From positions 124,001-188,000 of the forward strand of contig NZ_JBDZDQ010000003.1 in NCBI RefSeq assembly GCF_040049295.1: 64,000 nt of DNA. The letters run 5' to 3'. This DNA comes from Sphingomonas sp. KR3-1. GTDB taxonomy: Bacteria; Pseudomonadota; Alphaproteobacteria; Sphingomonadales; Sphingomonadaceae. Shown here piece by piece: positions 1-8,572 of the stretch. Numbering within the stretch: position 1 is the stretch's first letter; every line of letters starts with the position of its first letter. A model generated the notes under the pieces. It searched no databases and was not told where the DNA came from. It was given only the letters and a program-made list of their open reading frames with translations. The position numbers and the translations under genes are program-made.

Positions 1-310
1 AGGCGATCGGGGCAATCGTGGATTTCAACCGGACATGGCAGAGCAACAGGCGCTCGAGGCTCCCCGATCCGATCGCGCGCTCCTGCACTTCGATCGGCTG
101 GTCCACGCTGCTGTCGTTGGCCGCCTGGACGATGCCGGCCATGGTCTCGGTCAGCGCGTTGCGGTTGCGCTCCTGCTGGCCGGGGTTGAGCCAGGTCTTC
201 GACAGATCGACGAGCACGAAGATCTGCGTGGCCGCTACCGGCGACGAATCGCTGCAGCTTGCGGCAAGCAGGAACGCCAGCGCTGCCGTGCGGAGCCAGC
301 CCCGGCTCAC
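1..310 (-). CDS. Lipoprotein with VWA-like start, truncated by the window edge
   Basis: The reading frame begins at a GTG (308-310) that overlaps the TGA of the upstream membrane-protein gene by four bases (GTGA), which indicates translational coupling. The N-terminus has a basic start, a hydrophobic stretch and the lipobox LAASC with the cysteine at about residue 19, so a lipid-anchored envelope protein is expected. Shortly after it comes IFVLVDLSKTW, which looks like the first strand and D-x-S of a von Willebrand A MIDAS, though the full DxSxS is not present. About 103 codons are visible and the C-terminus lies outside the window. The VWA reading is inference; the lipoprotein reading is direct. 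Confidence 0.6.
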   Translation of the reverse strand, partial: MSRGWLRTAALAFLLAASCSDSSPVAATQIFVLVDLSKTWLNPGQQERNRNALTETMAGIVQAANDSSVDQPIEVQERAIGSGSLERLLLCHVRLKSTIAPIA

Positions 311-2085
311 GCCGCACCGATCGACGAGAGCGCGGCATGTTCGGGGCGAAGCCATTTGCGGATCTGCTTCCACGGCAGCGCCAGCACTTCGAGCAGCCCC
401 AGGAACAGCGCGATGAGCAGCCAGGCGAGCGCCATCAGCGCATAGGTCAGCACGGCGCCGGACAGGAAGAACGCCGCGAGCGCGATGGCGAGGGCGGTCG
501 CCGCGGCATCGACCAGGCCCATCAGCGCCCGCTCGATCGAATAGCCGAGCACCGCCAGCACACCGGCCGAGGCGACCATCAGCAGGCTGAAGGGAAGGGC
601 GTTCGTCCCGCCCCAGCGCAGGCCGAGCCAGATCAGCGCGGTCACGATCATCGCACCCAGTGCCCCCGCTGCCGCTTGCTGCCAGGGTTCGCTCCGGTGC
701 GAGAAGACCCGGGTCTGGCGGTGATCGACCATCTGGATGCGCGCGAGAACCGGCAGTCCGAGCAGATAGCAGCCGATCGCGCCGAGCAGGCCGATCGCCC
801 AGGCGGGATAGCCTTGCAGCCCGGAATAGACGCCGCCCACCTGGATCGACAGGCCCCAGGCGAATGCGCCGATCACTGCGATGCTGAGCGCGGCGATGCC
901 CACGCTGGCGGCGCGATAGAGCCGGGCGTCGCCGGCAGCGCCGTCCAGCCATTGCCGCCAGTCGTCGGTGCGCGCGTTGGCGAGCGCCTCGAGCACCGCA
1001 TCGCGCTCGCGGGTGACGGCGTCGACCGAGCCGGTCAGCGCCCCCGATTTGTTGCCGAGCGAGGCGACATATTGGCTGATCGCCGATTCGGCGCCATGCG
1101 CCTTGGCGCGGATCTGGTCCCAGTGGCGCGGCAGCTCGCCGGTCAGCTTGTTGAGCGCGCGGATCTCGCGGCGCAGGCGAAGCGCCGCCTTGTTCGCGGT
1201 GATCGCGTCATGGGACTGGTGCAGGAGATATCCGATGATGAACGTCGCGGTGACGAAGATCAGCCCCAGCGGCGCCATCCAGAATTTGAGGATCGGATAG
1301 GTGTCGAAATACTCGATATCCAGATCGAACCCGCTGCTAACCAGCCCGAAGATGATGGCTTCGAACAAGGCGGCGAGCACGACGGCGAAGCAGCACAGAT
1401 ACTGTAGCGCGGTCTGGCTGCCGTGCTTGAAATAAGCGGCGCCGAACCCGAGCGATATCTCGCCGAGGATAAACCCCGTCGCGACGAGGACCGACGCCGG
1501 GATGCCGGCCACACGGTTGTGGAACACGTCCTGGAAGAACAGGTTGAGCAGGTTGCCGTTCACGGCGCACGCGGCGATGCCGAACAGCACGCTGGCCCAG
1601 AACACGAAGATCGCGTTGGCCCGGCCCTGGTAGGATTTGAAGAGATCCTCGTCGATCTCGCCGCCCATTTCGGCGAGCTCCTCGAGCCGGCGCTGCATCC
1701 CGGTGACTTCGCGCGACAGTGCGCCCGGTCCCGCAGTTCCGCCCAGCCCGGCGATCCGCGAGGTCGCTTCGCGCATCGACTTGGCGACGCGGCGCATCGA
1801 CTGGGTAACCTGGGCGAGCCGCTGGTCGACGATCACGTAGACGACCGGGTCTTCGCCGCGATAGCGCTCCGGCAGCGCATAGCCCGTGCGCCATGCCCAG
1901 ATCGGCGAAAAGGGCCGAAGCCATCCGATTGCGTTGGCACGCCATTCCTTCAGCCGCGGCTCCAGCGCTTCCTTGGCTGCGCAGGCAAGCCAGGAAAGCG
2001 GCAGCAACAGCAGGAGACCGACTGCGATCAACGCCAGGATCATCAAGGCGCTCATCAAAAATCCGTTGAGCGAATTCTGATTCAT
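307..2085 (-). CDS. Polytopic membrane protein, function unknown
   Basis: A 592-residue protein with roughly ten hydrophobic segments. One lies at residues 10-34 and a block of about four at 158-290, followed by a long soluble loop (about 290-388) rich in charged residues and likely helical; another block follows at about 388-570. A second soluble region at 80-150 carries short helical, possibly coiled-coil, sequence. No catalytic motif or known transporter signature was recognised. It is the first gene of a two-gene unit with the truncated lipoprotein. Its position in the same island as the CHAT and VWA/PP2C/kinase genes suggests it could be the membrane component of that system, but this is inference from proximity only. 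Confidence 0.6.
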   Translation of the reverse strand: MNQNSLNGFLMSALMILALIAVGLLLLLPLSWLACAAKEALEPRLKEWRANAIGWLRPFSPIWAWRTGYALPERYRGEDPVVYVIVDQRLAQVTQSMRRVAKSMREATSRIAGLGGTAGPGALSREVTGMQRRLEELAEMGGEIDEDLFKSYQGRANAIFVFWASVLFGIAACAVNGNLLNLFFQDVFHNRVAGIPASVLVATGFILGEISLGFGAAYFKHGSQTALQYLCCFAVVLAALFEAIIFGLVSSGFDLDIEYFDTYPILKFWMAPLGLIFVTATFIIGYLLHQSHDAITANKAALRLRREIRALNKLTGELPRHWDQIRAKAHGAESAISQYVASLGNKSGALTGSVDAVTRERDAVLEALANARTDDWRQWLDGAAGDARLYRAASVGIAALSIAVIGAFAWGLSIQVGGVYSGLQGYPAWAIGLLGAIGCYLLGLPVLARIQMVDHRQTRVFSHRSEPWQQAAAGALGAMIVTALIWLGLRWGGTNALPFSLLMVASAGVLAVLGYSIERALMGLVDAAATALAIALAAFFLSGAVLTYALMALAWLLIALFLGLLEVLALPWKQIRKWLRPEHAALSSIGAA

Positions 2086-2206
2086 CTTTTTGCCCCCCTC
2101 TGGGCTTTGCTAGCGAACGGCGTCGGACGGGGGATCGTCAAGCCAAAATTAACCGAACGACCATTTCGGATCACTTTCCGCCCCGTCGACGCCGCGTGCA
2201 CGAGAG

Positions 2207-2243
2207 CGCGCGCGAGGAGTCCCGCCGGGATACCTCGCGCGCG
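2207..2243 (-). terminator. GC-rich hairpin downstream of the repeat protein gene
   Basis: A perfect 11-bp inverted repeat (CGCGCGCGAGG at 2207-2217 and its complement at 2233-2243) encloses a 15-nt loop. It begins 28 nt after the stop of the small gene ending at 2271. There is no T tract, so it may be a pause site or a Rho-assisted terminator rather than an intrinsic terminator. Confidence 0.4.
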
Positions 2244-2270
2244 AAGCGGAATTGGCGGGCGCAAACGCAT

Positions 2271-2651
2271 CTAGACGGTGCCCGAATCGGACGAATCGCC
2301 CGAATAGTCGAAACCGCCGCCGGAATCGGATGGAGCGGAATAGTCGAATCCGCCGACAGGGTCGGGAGCAGCCGCGTCCGGATGATCGGAGCCGAAACCG
2401 GGCGGAGAGTCGTGTGCCGGATCATAGCCGATCTTGCCGTCGATATAGGAGGGCGGCGGCCCCAGATCGATCCCGCCGTTGCAGACCGCTTCGCCGACAA
2501 GGTGCGTGCCGAGCGCGAGGGCGCCGGCTAGGGCGCCCGGGGCCGACGGGTGCGCCGCGGCCCAGATGCCCATCGCGGCGGCGCCCGTGTCGTAGATTTC
2601 GGTGCAGTGGTGCGCGTCGAGAGCGCTGTCGTCATGGTCGTCGGGGGACAT
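2271..2651 (-). CDS. Small acidic protein with GGFDYS repeats
   Basis: A 126-residue protein that starts at ATG 2651 behind a good AGGAG (7 nt spacing). The N-terminal half has an acidic, His-containing head (DDHDDSALDAHH) and a hydrophobic, Ala/Gly-rich stretch around residues 23-55. The C-terminal tail is Gly/Ser/Asp-rich and contains two copies of GGFDYS separated by nine residues, ending in acidic Ser/Asp sequence. No family was recognised. The gene lies 35 bp downstream of the membrane-protein gene 2687-3700 in the same direction, so the two are probably co-transcribed. The low-complexity tail resembles those of small secreted or effector-like proteins, but no export signal is obvious. 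Confidence 0.6.
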   Translation of the reverse strand: MSPDDHDDSALDAHHCTEIYDTGAAAMGIWAAAHPSAPGALAGALALGTHLVGEAVCNGGIDLGPPPSYIDGKIGYDPAHDSPPGFGSDHPDAAAPDPVGGFDYSAPSDSGGGFDYSGDSSDSGTV

Positions 2652-2686
2652 GGTCGTTCTCCTGGATGAAAGGGTTCGGGAAGGGT

Positions 2687-3700
2687 TCAGAGGGTGAGGC
2701 CGAGCGGTGCGCGGTGCATGCGCAGGGTGGCGTCGAGCGCCGGAGCGGTCAGCGCCAGACGGAACTTGGTGTTCAGGATGCTGGCGAGCACGCCGACTTC
2801 GGGGTCCTGGGAGATGCCGCGAAGCAGAAGCCGCTCCTGCGTGCCGGACATGCCGCGATAGACCAGCTCGATCGAGCGCGCGCCGCCCAGCATCTCGAGC
2901 CTGCCGAAGTCGCGGGCATTGGCCTGTTGCAGATCGTCCTTGCTGATCGTCAGCCGGCTCCCCAGCCGAAACAGGCCACCCGACAACACGATGCGGTTCG
3001 ACCAGCCCATGTTCTGATCGAGGAACACGGCCATCGCGGTGCGCGCCTCGGGAACGAGCAACAGCCAGACCGCGGCCGACAATAGCGAGAGCCCGAACAC
3101 TTCGGGGACGACCGAGAGCAGCGGCAGGCCGATCGCAGCCAGGAACGCGCCCGCCATGAAGGCAAGGATCGCCAGGCCGGCGGGGTTGGCCGCCACCCAG
3201 CGCGATTGGCGGCGGAAGAAGATCAGCTCCTCGGTCGGCAATTCGGGCGGCTTGCGCGCCGCGCCGAACCAGGCGGAGGCGGCGAAGGCGAAAGCGAGCC
3301 CGCCGAAATGCGCGAACTCCAGCGCAGACACCAGCCAGCCGCCCGGCCAACCGCCGGCCTGGAGCAGCGCGGCCAGCCTGCCGAAGCCCAGGCCGAGCAC
3401 CGGGGTTGCCGACTGGGCGCTGAGATCGCGCCAGGCGAGCGCCAGCGAGACTGCACCTGCAATCAGCGCGGCGAGCGAGAATGCCAGCCGCGTGACGATC
3501 CGCACATCGCCTTCCCGCGTCAGATAATAGGGGGTGAAGCAGCGGACTCGCGCCCCGGGCGGCGCACCCGTTGCGGCGCGCGGCACCGCGCTGCCTCCAG
3601 GCAGGACGCCAGGCGGGTTGATGCCGGGCCGGGGGGGCGGGCGGTTTGCGGTGCGCGGGGCGGCATGGCCTTGTCCGGCGCGGGGCGGGCTGGATTTCAT
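2687..3700 (-). CDS. Membrane protein with Pro-rich N-terminus, function unknown
   Basis: A 337-residue protein from ATG 3700, which has GAGG 8 nt upstream; an in-frame start 48 bp further up lacks this site. The first ~55 residues are Pro/Gly/Arg-rich and probably disordered. Four hydrophobic segments follow (roughly residues 70-90, 125-150, 175-195 and 200-220), then a ~120-residue soluble C-terminal region. No motif was recognised. It is divergent from the 3871 gene and leads the unit with the GGFDYS protein. Confidence 0.6.
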   Translation of the reverse strand: MKSSPPRAGQGHAAPRTANRPPPRPGINPPGVLPGGSAVPRAATGAPPGARVRCFTPYYLTREGDVRIVTRLAFSLAALIAGAVSLALAWRDLSAQSATPVLGLGFGRLAALLQAGGWPGGWLVSALEFAHFGGLAFAFAASAWFGAARKPPELPTEELIFFRRQSRWVAANPAGLAILAFMAGAFLAAIGLPLLSVVPEVFGLSLLSAAVWLLLVPEARTAMAVFLDQNMGWSNRIVLSGGLFRLGSRLTISKDDLQQANARDFGRLEMLGGARSIELVYRGMSGTQERLLLRGISQDPEVGVLASILNTKFRLALTAPALDATLRMHRAPLGLTL

Positions 3701-3870
3701 GCATGATCCTCGTCGTCGCCCGGAATTGGGCACGCGCTGGTCTGTCACGCCGGTAATCGTTCGTCGGGTGCACGGGATTGCACGGCGACCCGACCGTGCC
3801 GTGAAGCCTACAATCGGGCTTGCCTTTGGCCGGGGCTTGCCGTCAGGTTTGGCGGTCGGGGAGTTGAGGC

Positions 3871-4965
3871 ATGGCTGACGAGGAAGCGTTCGTTCCGCTC
3901 AAGCTCGACGATAGCTTTTATCGATCGACGATGGGGGACCGCGCCTATGCGCTCGCGGGTGCCGGATTCGACAAGGCCACGGTCCTCGATCTCGAGGAGA
4001 AGCTCGAGATCTTCCGAGCGATCGCTGGGCTGACGCATAGCGAATGGCCCGATGCGGCGCTGGCGCGCTTCGTCATGGGGGATGACGGCGATGGCTTCGG
4101 CCCCGCCTTCAACCGCAAGAAGCTCGGCAAGGTCGCGCTGACCGCCAGGGATGGCGCGATGCTGGCGCAATTGCTCAATGCACTGGCGGCGCAGGCGCCG
4201 GAAGCGCGCGCGCACTATGCGCCGGGCACGCATGACGGCTGGATCACCAGCCATATGGCGAACACGCATCCCGGCAATGCCGGCTTCACGGCGCCCGACC
4301 TGCAGCGCTCGCTGCTCGAGTTCGCCGGACGTGCGGCGGTGCTGATCGAGGGCGCGCAGGAGGGGGCTAGCCTGGAGACCGCGCATGTGCGGTTGATGGC
4401 GATGCTGAACGGGCTGAGCGCGCACAGCGATGCGGCACGGCCGGTGGTGTTCTGCGGCCGGCAAGGCGAGGGGCAGGCTTCCGAACGCTTCGGCGACGAA
4501 CAGGTGATGCCGCTCCGGCGCGTGTGGGACTGGGAGCCGTTGCCGCTCCAGCCCGAGCAGCAGCTATACGCGACGCTCGACTTCGAACTGGCGCCGCCTT
4601 GCGAAATATGGGCGGTCACGGTGCGCGACCCGCGCCCGAGCTCGCCCTATGGCGCCAGCGGTTCCTATTGCTGGGAAGAGGATTGGGACCGGCTGGTGCG
4701 CTGGACCGTTCCTGGCGGGCCGATCGAGAAAGCGGGGCCGCCCAGGATCGCGTTCGGCAAGGTCGCCAGGCTGCGCGGGCTCTACAGCCTGTTCGTCCTG
4801 GTCGATCGCAGCGCGAGCGGGATGGTGCGCGACGCGATCGGCGGCGATTTCGGCAAGCCGGTCAGCGTGGACGGCCTTTTCGGACTGCTGCGGGCGGCCG
4901 GCAGGCCGAACGGACTGGCCGGTGTCGACTGTTTTGTCCGACGCTATCGTATCGAGACGCCCTGA
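3871..4965 (+). CDS. Hypothetical protein, unrecognised
   Basis: A 364-residue, apparently soluble protein with no signal peptide or membrane segment. It is moderately acidic, with several aromatic-rich stretches in the C-terminal half (for example SYCWEEDWDRLVRWTVPGG). I do not recognise the family. A GGAG/GAGG sequence lies just upstream of the ATG. The gene is the only + strand member in the left part of the island. It converges on the CHAT protein gene, and their 3' ends overlap by 22 bp (4944-4965). Function is unknown; association with the CHAT/TerY-P island is inferred from position. Confidence 0.6.
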   Translation: MADEEAFVPLKLDDSFYRSTMGDRAYALAGAGFDKATVLDLEEKLEIFRAIAGLTHSEWPDAALARFVMGDDGDGFGPAFNRKKLGKVALTARDGAMLAQLLNALAAQAPEARAHYAPGTHDGWITSHMANTHPGNAGFTAPDLQRSLLEFAGRAAVLIEGAQEGASLETAHVRLMAMLNGLSAHSDAARPVVFCGRQGEGQASERFGDEQVMPLRRVWDWEPLPLQPEQQLYATLDFELAPPCEIWAVTVRDPRPSSPYGASGSYCWEEDWDRLVRWTVPGGPIEKAGPPRIAFGKVARLRGLYSLFVLVDRSASGMVRDAIGGDFGKPVSVDGLFGLLRAAGRPNGLAGVDCFVRRYRIETP

Positions 4966-6743
4966 CCGGCGGGCGGATCGATGCGGAGGGTGATCGGACC
5001 GGCGGCGCCCGTGAGCCGGAACGCCGCCCAGATGCGCGGATGCGACGTGCCGATCGCGAGGCCGGGCTCGGCATCTTCGGAGGGTTCCAGAAAGCGCTCG
5101 GCACCGGCCAGCACGTGCGTCTCCGCCAGCATCGCCCGCTGCGCGTCCGCCAGCGCGGCAGCGCGGCCGGCGCCTGCGAACAGGTGCGCGTAGAAGCGAT
5201 CCGCCAGTGCCGGCGTGTGACGGTCGTCGATCCGCCATAGCGTGGCGACCACCGCCTGCGCGCCGGCAAGGCGCCACGGCGTGGTGCCGTCGCTGGCAGT
5301 CTCGCCGTCTCCCTCGATCGGCGTGCCCGATTCGCATGCCGCCAGGAACAGGAGTTCGATGCCGCGGCAGGCGGTGGCAGCGATGTCGATTTCGAGCCAA
5401 TCGCCGTCCGCCAGCTGGAGCCGTCCGCGGCGCGCGTCGTGGGGATGGCCGATATAATGCGATGCGATATGGAGCACGGTGGCGGTTTCGAGCGCCGCGT
5501 CCAGCGTCGTGCGGCTCAGCGGGGCGGCGTCGCCGGCGGGGAATCCGGCGGCGCTTGCCTGCTCGACGACCCGGCGTGCCTCGATCGCCATGTTCGGGCT
5601 GACACCCCACAGCGCGGCCACGCGGGGCGCGCGGCCCTTGTCGGCCGGGATCTCGATCCCATCGTCGGTGACCAGATCGAACCGCTCGACCAGGTTCTCG
5701 CCATCGACTTGCAGCGCCGGCCATGGCAGCGCGTGGAACACCCCCCCGCCTTGCACGTGCAGCAGCCGATCCGCGCCGGCCGAACCGAGCCGCCGGAGCG
5801 CCTCGCCGACGAGAAGCCCGCCGAGCCGCAACAGCGTGGCGGGGCCCGTCAGCGCCTCCGCGGTCCGGGTCCGCCCGATGCGATGGAAATCGTAGAGCGC
5901 GAGCGCGATATGGTGCGGCGGCGTGACGAACAGGCCCTTGCCGTCCCATCCGGTCGGCCATTTGCGGGGGCCTTCCAGGTTGCCGGCCACCGATTTCGCG
6001 CCGTCCGAAGCGCGAAAGACGATGTCGCCGGAGGCCGGCACGATTGCCAGGCGCAGGCCGGGGGGAAGCTGCGCCGCCGACACGCCGCGCCATTGCGCCC
6101 ATCGCCGTCGCATCCAGCGCAGGACCAGCGGACCGGTATCGAGGCCGTGGATTCGGCGCGGGGTGGGATGCACCTCGATCAGAAATTCGTTCAGGGCGAC
6201 GAGCCAGAGCGGTGCCAGCAGGTCGGCCGCGGCGGGGGGCAGCCATCGCAGGCGGTCGACGCTCGCGACGATGCCGTCCGAGACGATCGTGCGCAGCACC
6301 GGCGCGCGCGAATAGACCCGGCGATAGTTGGTGACCTCCCGCCCTGCCGCCGCTTCGCGCAGCGCGGTTTCGATATGCGCGCTGGTGAAGGGGCCGTTCG
6401 CTTCGATCGCGCCGGCATGTTCGGCCAGCCGGACCGCCTCGGCCCAGCTTCCGCGGCGCAGCGCGAAATCGGCCATGTCCTCCAGGTTCTGGACATGGTG
6501 CATCCGCGTTTCGCGCCGCCCGGCATGCGCCATGCCGCGCGCCGCCAGCGGCAACAGGATGCGCCACCCTCCTTCCACGGCGACATCGGCGACGATCGCG
6601 AGCGAATAGAGCTCGTCCCAGCCGTCGCCATGCAGCCTGCGATGCCGCGCGACCGAGGCGAGGACCTTCCAGCGGCGCGCGACATGCCATAGCGCCGGCC
6701 GCCAGGCGCGGAGGCGGGTCATCGGTTCGTTCGAGGCAGCCAT
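4944..6743 (-). CDS. CHAT-domain (caspase-like) protein
   Basis: A 599-residue protein from ATG 6743, chosen because GGAGG lies 8 nt upstream. The C-terminal half (about residues 300-545) is a CHAT domain, the caspase-fold protease family named after caspase HetF and TPRs. The expected catalytic pair is visible as HIASHY (His429) and FLAACESGTP (Cys470), and the typical TLWRIDD and RFYAHLF sequences follow. The N-terminal ~300 residues are helical-looking, without clear TPR consensus. The gene is divergently transcribed from the VWA-PP2C-kinase operon across a 215-bp gap. In other systems CHAT proteases cleave effectors after a sensing event; a role downstream of the phospho-signalling triad is inference. 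Family call is firm, target unknown. Confidence 0.85.
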   Translation of the reverse strand: MAASNEPMTRLRAWRPALWHVARRWKVLASVARHRRLHGDGWDELYSLAIVADVAVEGGWRILLPLAARGMAHAGRRETRMHHVQNLEDMADFALRRGSWAEAVRLAEHAGAIEANGPFTSAHIETALREAAAGREVTNYRRVYSRAPVLRTIVSDGIVASVDRLRWLPPAAADLLAPLWLVALNEFLIEVHPTPRRIHGLDTGPLVLRWMRRRWAQWRGVSAAQLPPGLRLAIVPASGDIVFRASDGAKSVAGNLEGPRKWPTGWDGKGLFVTPPHHIALALYDFHRIGRTRTAEALTGPATLLRLGGLLVGEALRRLGSAGADRLLHVQGGGVFHALPWPALQVDGENLVERFDLVTDDGIEIPADKGRAPRVAALWGVSPNMAIEARRVVEQASAAGFPAGDAAPLSRTTLDAALETATVLHIASHYIGHPHDARRGRLQLADGDWLEIDIAATACRGIELLFLAACESGTPIEGDGETASDGTTPWRLAGAQAVVATLWRIDDRHTPALADRFYAHLFAGAGRAAALADAQRAMLAETHVLAGAERFLEPSEDAEPGLAIGTSHPRIWAAFRLTGAAGPITLRIDPPAGQGVSIR

Positions 6744-6958
6744 CGCGTCAGCCTCCGTCCTGCCGCCGTCGTTGCGAACAGCATCCCAAACCTGCCCGGA
6801 CCGATCAAGCTCCGGCCGACGCGCGCCGTGCAATCCGGTGCAATCGCCAGCCTGCTCCACGACCCTAGACAAGGGGGCGAGCCGAGCGCGGCCGGGCTTT
6901 GCCCCATGCGGCCCGGGCACGCCGGCTCAGCGTGGATACCATAGCAGGAGCCTTGATC

Positions 6959-7657
6959 ATGGACACTATCTACGACCAGGACGACAGCGTCCCCCAGGTC
7001 AGCAATATCGCCGTCAACAACACCGAACAGCGGACGCCCTGCGTGCTGCTGATCGACTGTTCCGCCTCGATGCAGGGCAGGCCGATGCAACAGGTCAACG
7101 CCGGATTTCGCGACTTCGAGCGCGCGATCAAGGACGATCCCTTCACCGCCTCGCGCGTGCTGGTCAGCGTCATCGCCTTTGGCGGTGACAGCGCGCGGAT
7201 CGTGATGGACTGGACCGAGGCGGAAGACTTTGTCGCGCCGACGTTCGACGCCAGCGGCCTGACCCCGATGGGCGGCGCCGTCGAGATGGGCCTCGACGAG
7301 ATCGACCGCGTGAAGCAGAGCCTGCGGCTGAACGGCATCACCTGCACCCGGCCCTGGATGTTCATCCTGACCGATGGCGAGCCGACGGATGCCGGCTGGG
7401 AAGCCGCGGCCGATCGCTGCGCCACCGCTGCGGCGAACAAGAAGGTCGTCGTCTGGGCGCTGACCACCGAGCCCGGCCAGGCCGGCAAGCTCAGCCGGTT
7501 CGTCGGGCCCGGAATGGGCGTCTTCGACATCGAGGGCGCCGATCTCCAATCGATGTTCGTCTGGCTGAGCAGCTCGCTCTCGGCCGCTTCGGAGCCGGGG
7601 GCCGGCGCGACGCGCAATATCCCCGCGCCGGGGCAGATGATCGCGGTGGAGGTCTGA
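6959..7657 (+). CDS. TerY-type von Willebrand A domain protein
   Basis: A 232-residue single-domain VWA protein. The MIDAS is complete: DCSAS (residues 33-37), Thr102 in GLTPMGG, and Asp139 in ILTDGEPTD. This matches TerY/YegL proteins, which bind a divalent metal and act as interaction modules in Ter-type stress systems. ATG 6959 is preceded by AGGAG with 9 nt spacing; an upstream in-frame ATG has no such site. The stop is followed immediately by the ATG of the PP2C gene, and that gene overlaps the kinase gene, so the three form one operon. Confidence 0.88.
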   Translation: MDTIYDQDDSVPQVSNIAVNNTEQRTPCVLLIDCSASMQGRPMQQVNAGFRDFERAIKDDPFTASRVLVSVIAFGGDSARIVMDWTEAEDFVAPTFDASGLTPMGGAVEMGLDEIDRVKQSLRLNGITCTRPWMFILTDGEPTDAGWEAAADRCATAAANKKVVVWALTTEPGQAGKLSRFVGPGMGVFDIEGADLQSMFVWLSSSLSAASEPGAGATRNIPAPGQMIAVEV

Positions 7658-8572
7658 ATGGCCCCGGCGAGCGAAGTGCGCCGCGTGCAGAACGACGGCC
7701 TCGCCGTGCGCCACTGGCGCGCGGCGGGCTGCTCGCTCGTCGGCCCAAGCCATGTCGCCCGCGGCGCCGGGTGCGACGACGCCTTTGGCTGGGCGCTGGC
7801 CGATCCGGGGCTGGTCGCGTGCGTCTGCGACGGAGCGGGCTCGGCCCGGTTCGGCGCAGATGGCGCGACCGCGCTCGCGGCGTCGGTCAGCAAGGGGATC
7901 GCAGCAGCGCTAGTCACGCCCGACGCCCGGCAAGACGATGCCGGGTGGCTGGAGGCGCAGGTGTGCGCAGCCGTCGCCGCGGCGCGCGGCGCGCTGGAGG
8001 CGCTTGCGCTGGACCGCGGCGCGGCGCTTCGCGATTTCCACGCGACGCTGGTCGGCGCGGTGCTTTCAGGCGGACGCGCGCTGCTCTTTCACATCGGCGA
8101 TGGCGCTGCGCTGGCGATGCGCCGTGGCGAGGGCGGCGCATGGGCCGCGGCGGCGATCTCTCCGCCCGAGAACGGCGAATATGGCAACGAAACCTACTTC
8201 GTGACCCTGTCGGACTGGCGCGAGCGGCTGCGCTTCACCTGGGTCGACGGTTTCGACGCCCTGTTGCTGATGACTGATGGAGTCACGCCCTTCGCGCTCG
8301 ATCGCTCGCACGCCGCCGCCGACAGCGATTTTCTCGCTCCCTTGCTGACGATGCTGGCCGGGCTGCCGCCCGATACCGGCGCCAAGGTGCTGCGCAATCT
8401 GCTCGCGCGCGAGGATGTTCGTGCTGCCTGCGACGATGACAAGACGTTGTTGTGGATCACCGGCGGCGGGGCGCGCGTCGCATGTCAGGCCGGCATGGAC
8501 CTGGCTGCGCGGATCGTCTGCCGGCGGCGCCGGCGGTGCCGGCATTGGCGCCGTCGGCAGGGGAGGCTGTGA
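7658..8572 (+). CDS. PP2C-family Ser/Thr phosphatase (TerY-P triad)
   Basis: A 304-residue PP2C-like protein, YegK/PphC type. Metal-binding acidic residues are visible in GCDDAF (38-43), VCDGAGS (Asp58), HIGDGAA (Asp148), LLMTDGVTPF (Asp207) and ACDDDKT (259-262). PP2C enzymes remove phosphate from Ser/Thr using two or three metal ions. The last ~16 residues are strongly basic (Arg-rich), which is unusual and lies at the junction with the kinase gene. The start abuts the VWA stop and the TGA shares a base with the kinase ATG. It probably counteracts the adjacent kinase. Confidence 0.85.
   Translation: MAPASEVRRVQNDGLAVRHWRAAGCSLVGPSHVARGAGCDDAFGWALADPGLVACVCDGAGSARFGADGATALAASVSKGIAAALVTPDARQDDAGWLEAQVCAAVAAARGALEALALDRGAALRDFHATLVGAVLSGGRALLFHIGDGAALAMRRGEGGAWAAAAISPPENGEYGNETYFVTLSDWRERLRFTWVDGFDALLLMTDGVTPFALDRSHAAADSDFLAPLLTMLAGLPPDTGAKVLRNLLAREDVRAACDDDKTLLWITGGGARVACQAGMDLAARIVCRRRRRCRHWRRRQGRL

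Noticed and set aside
2652..3773. Extension of the 2271 frame upstream through the membrane-protein gene
   Set aside because: The real start at 2651 has a strong ribosome site, and the upstream part is an Arg/Pro-rich shadow of the 2687-3700 gene.
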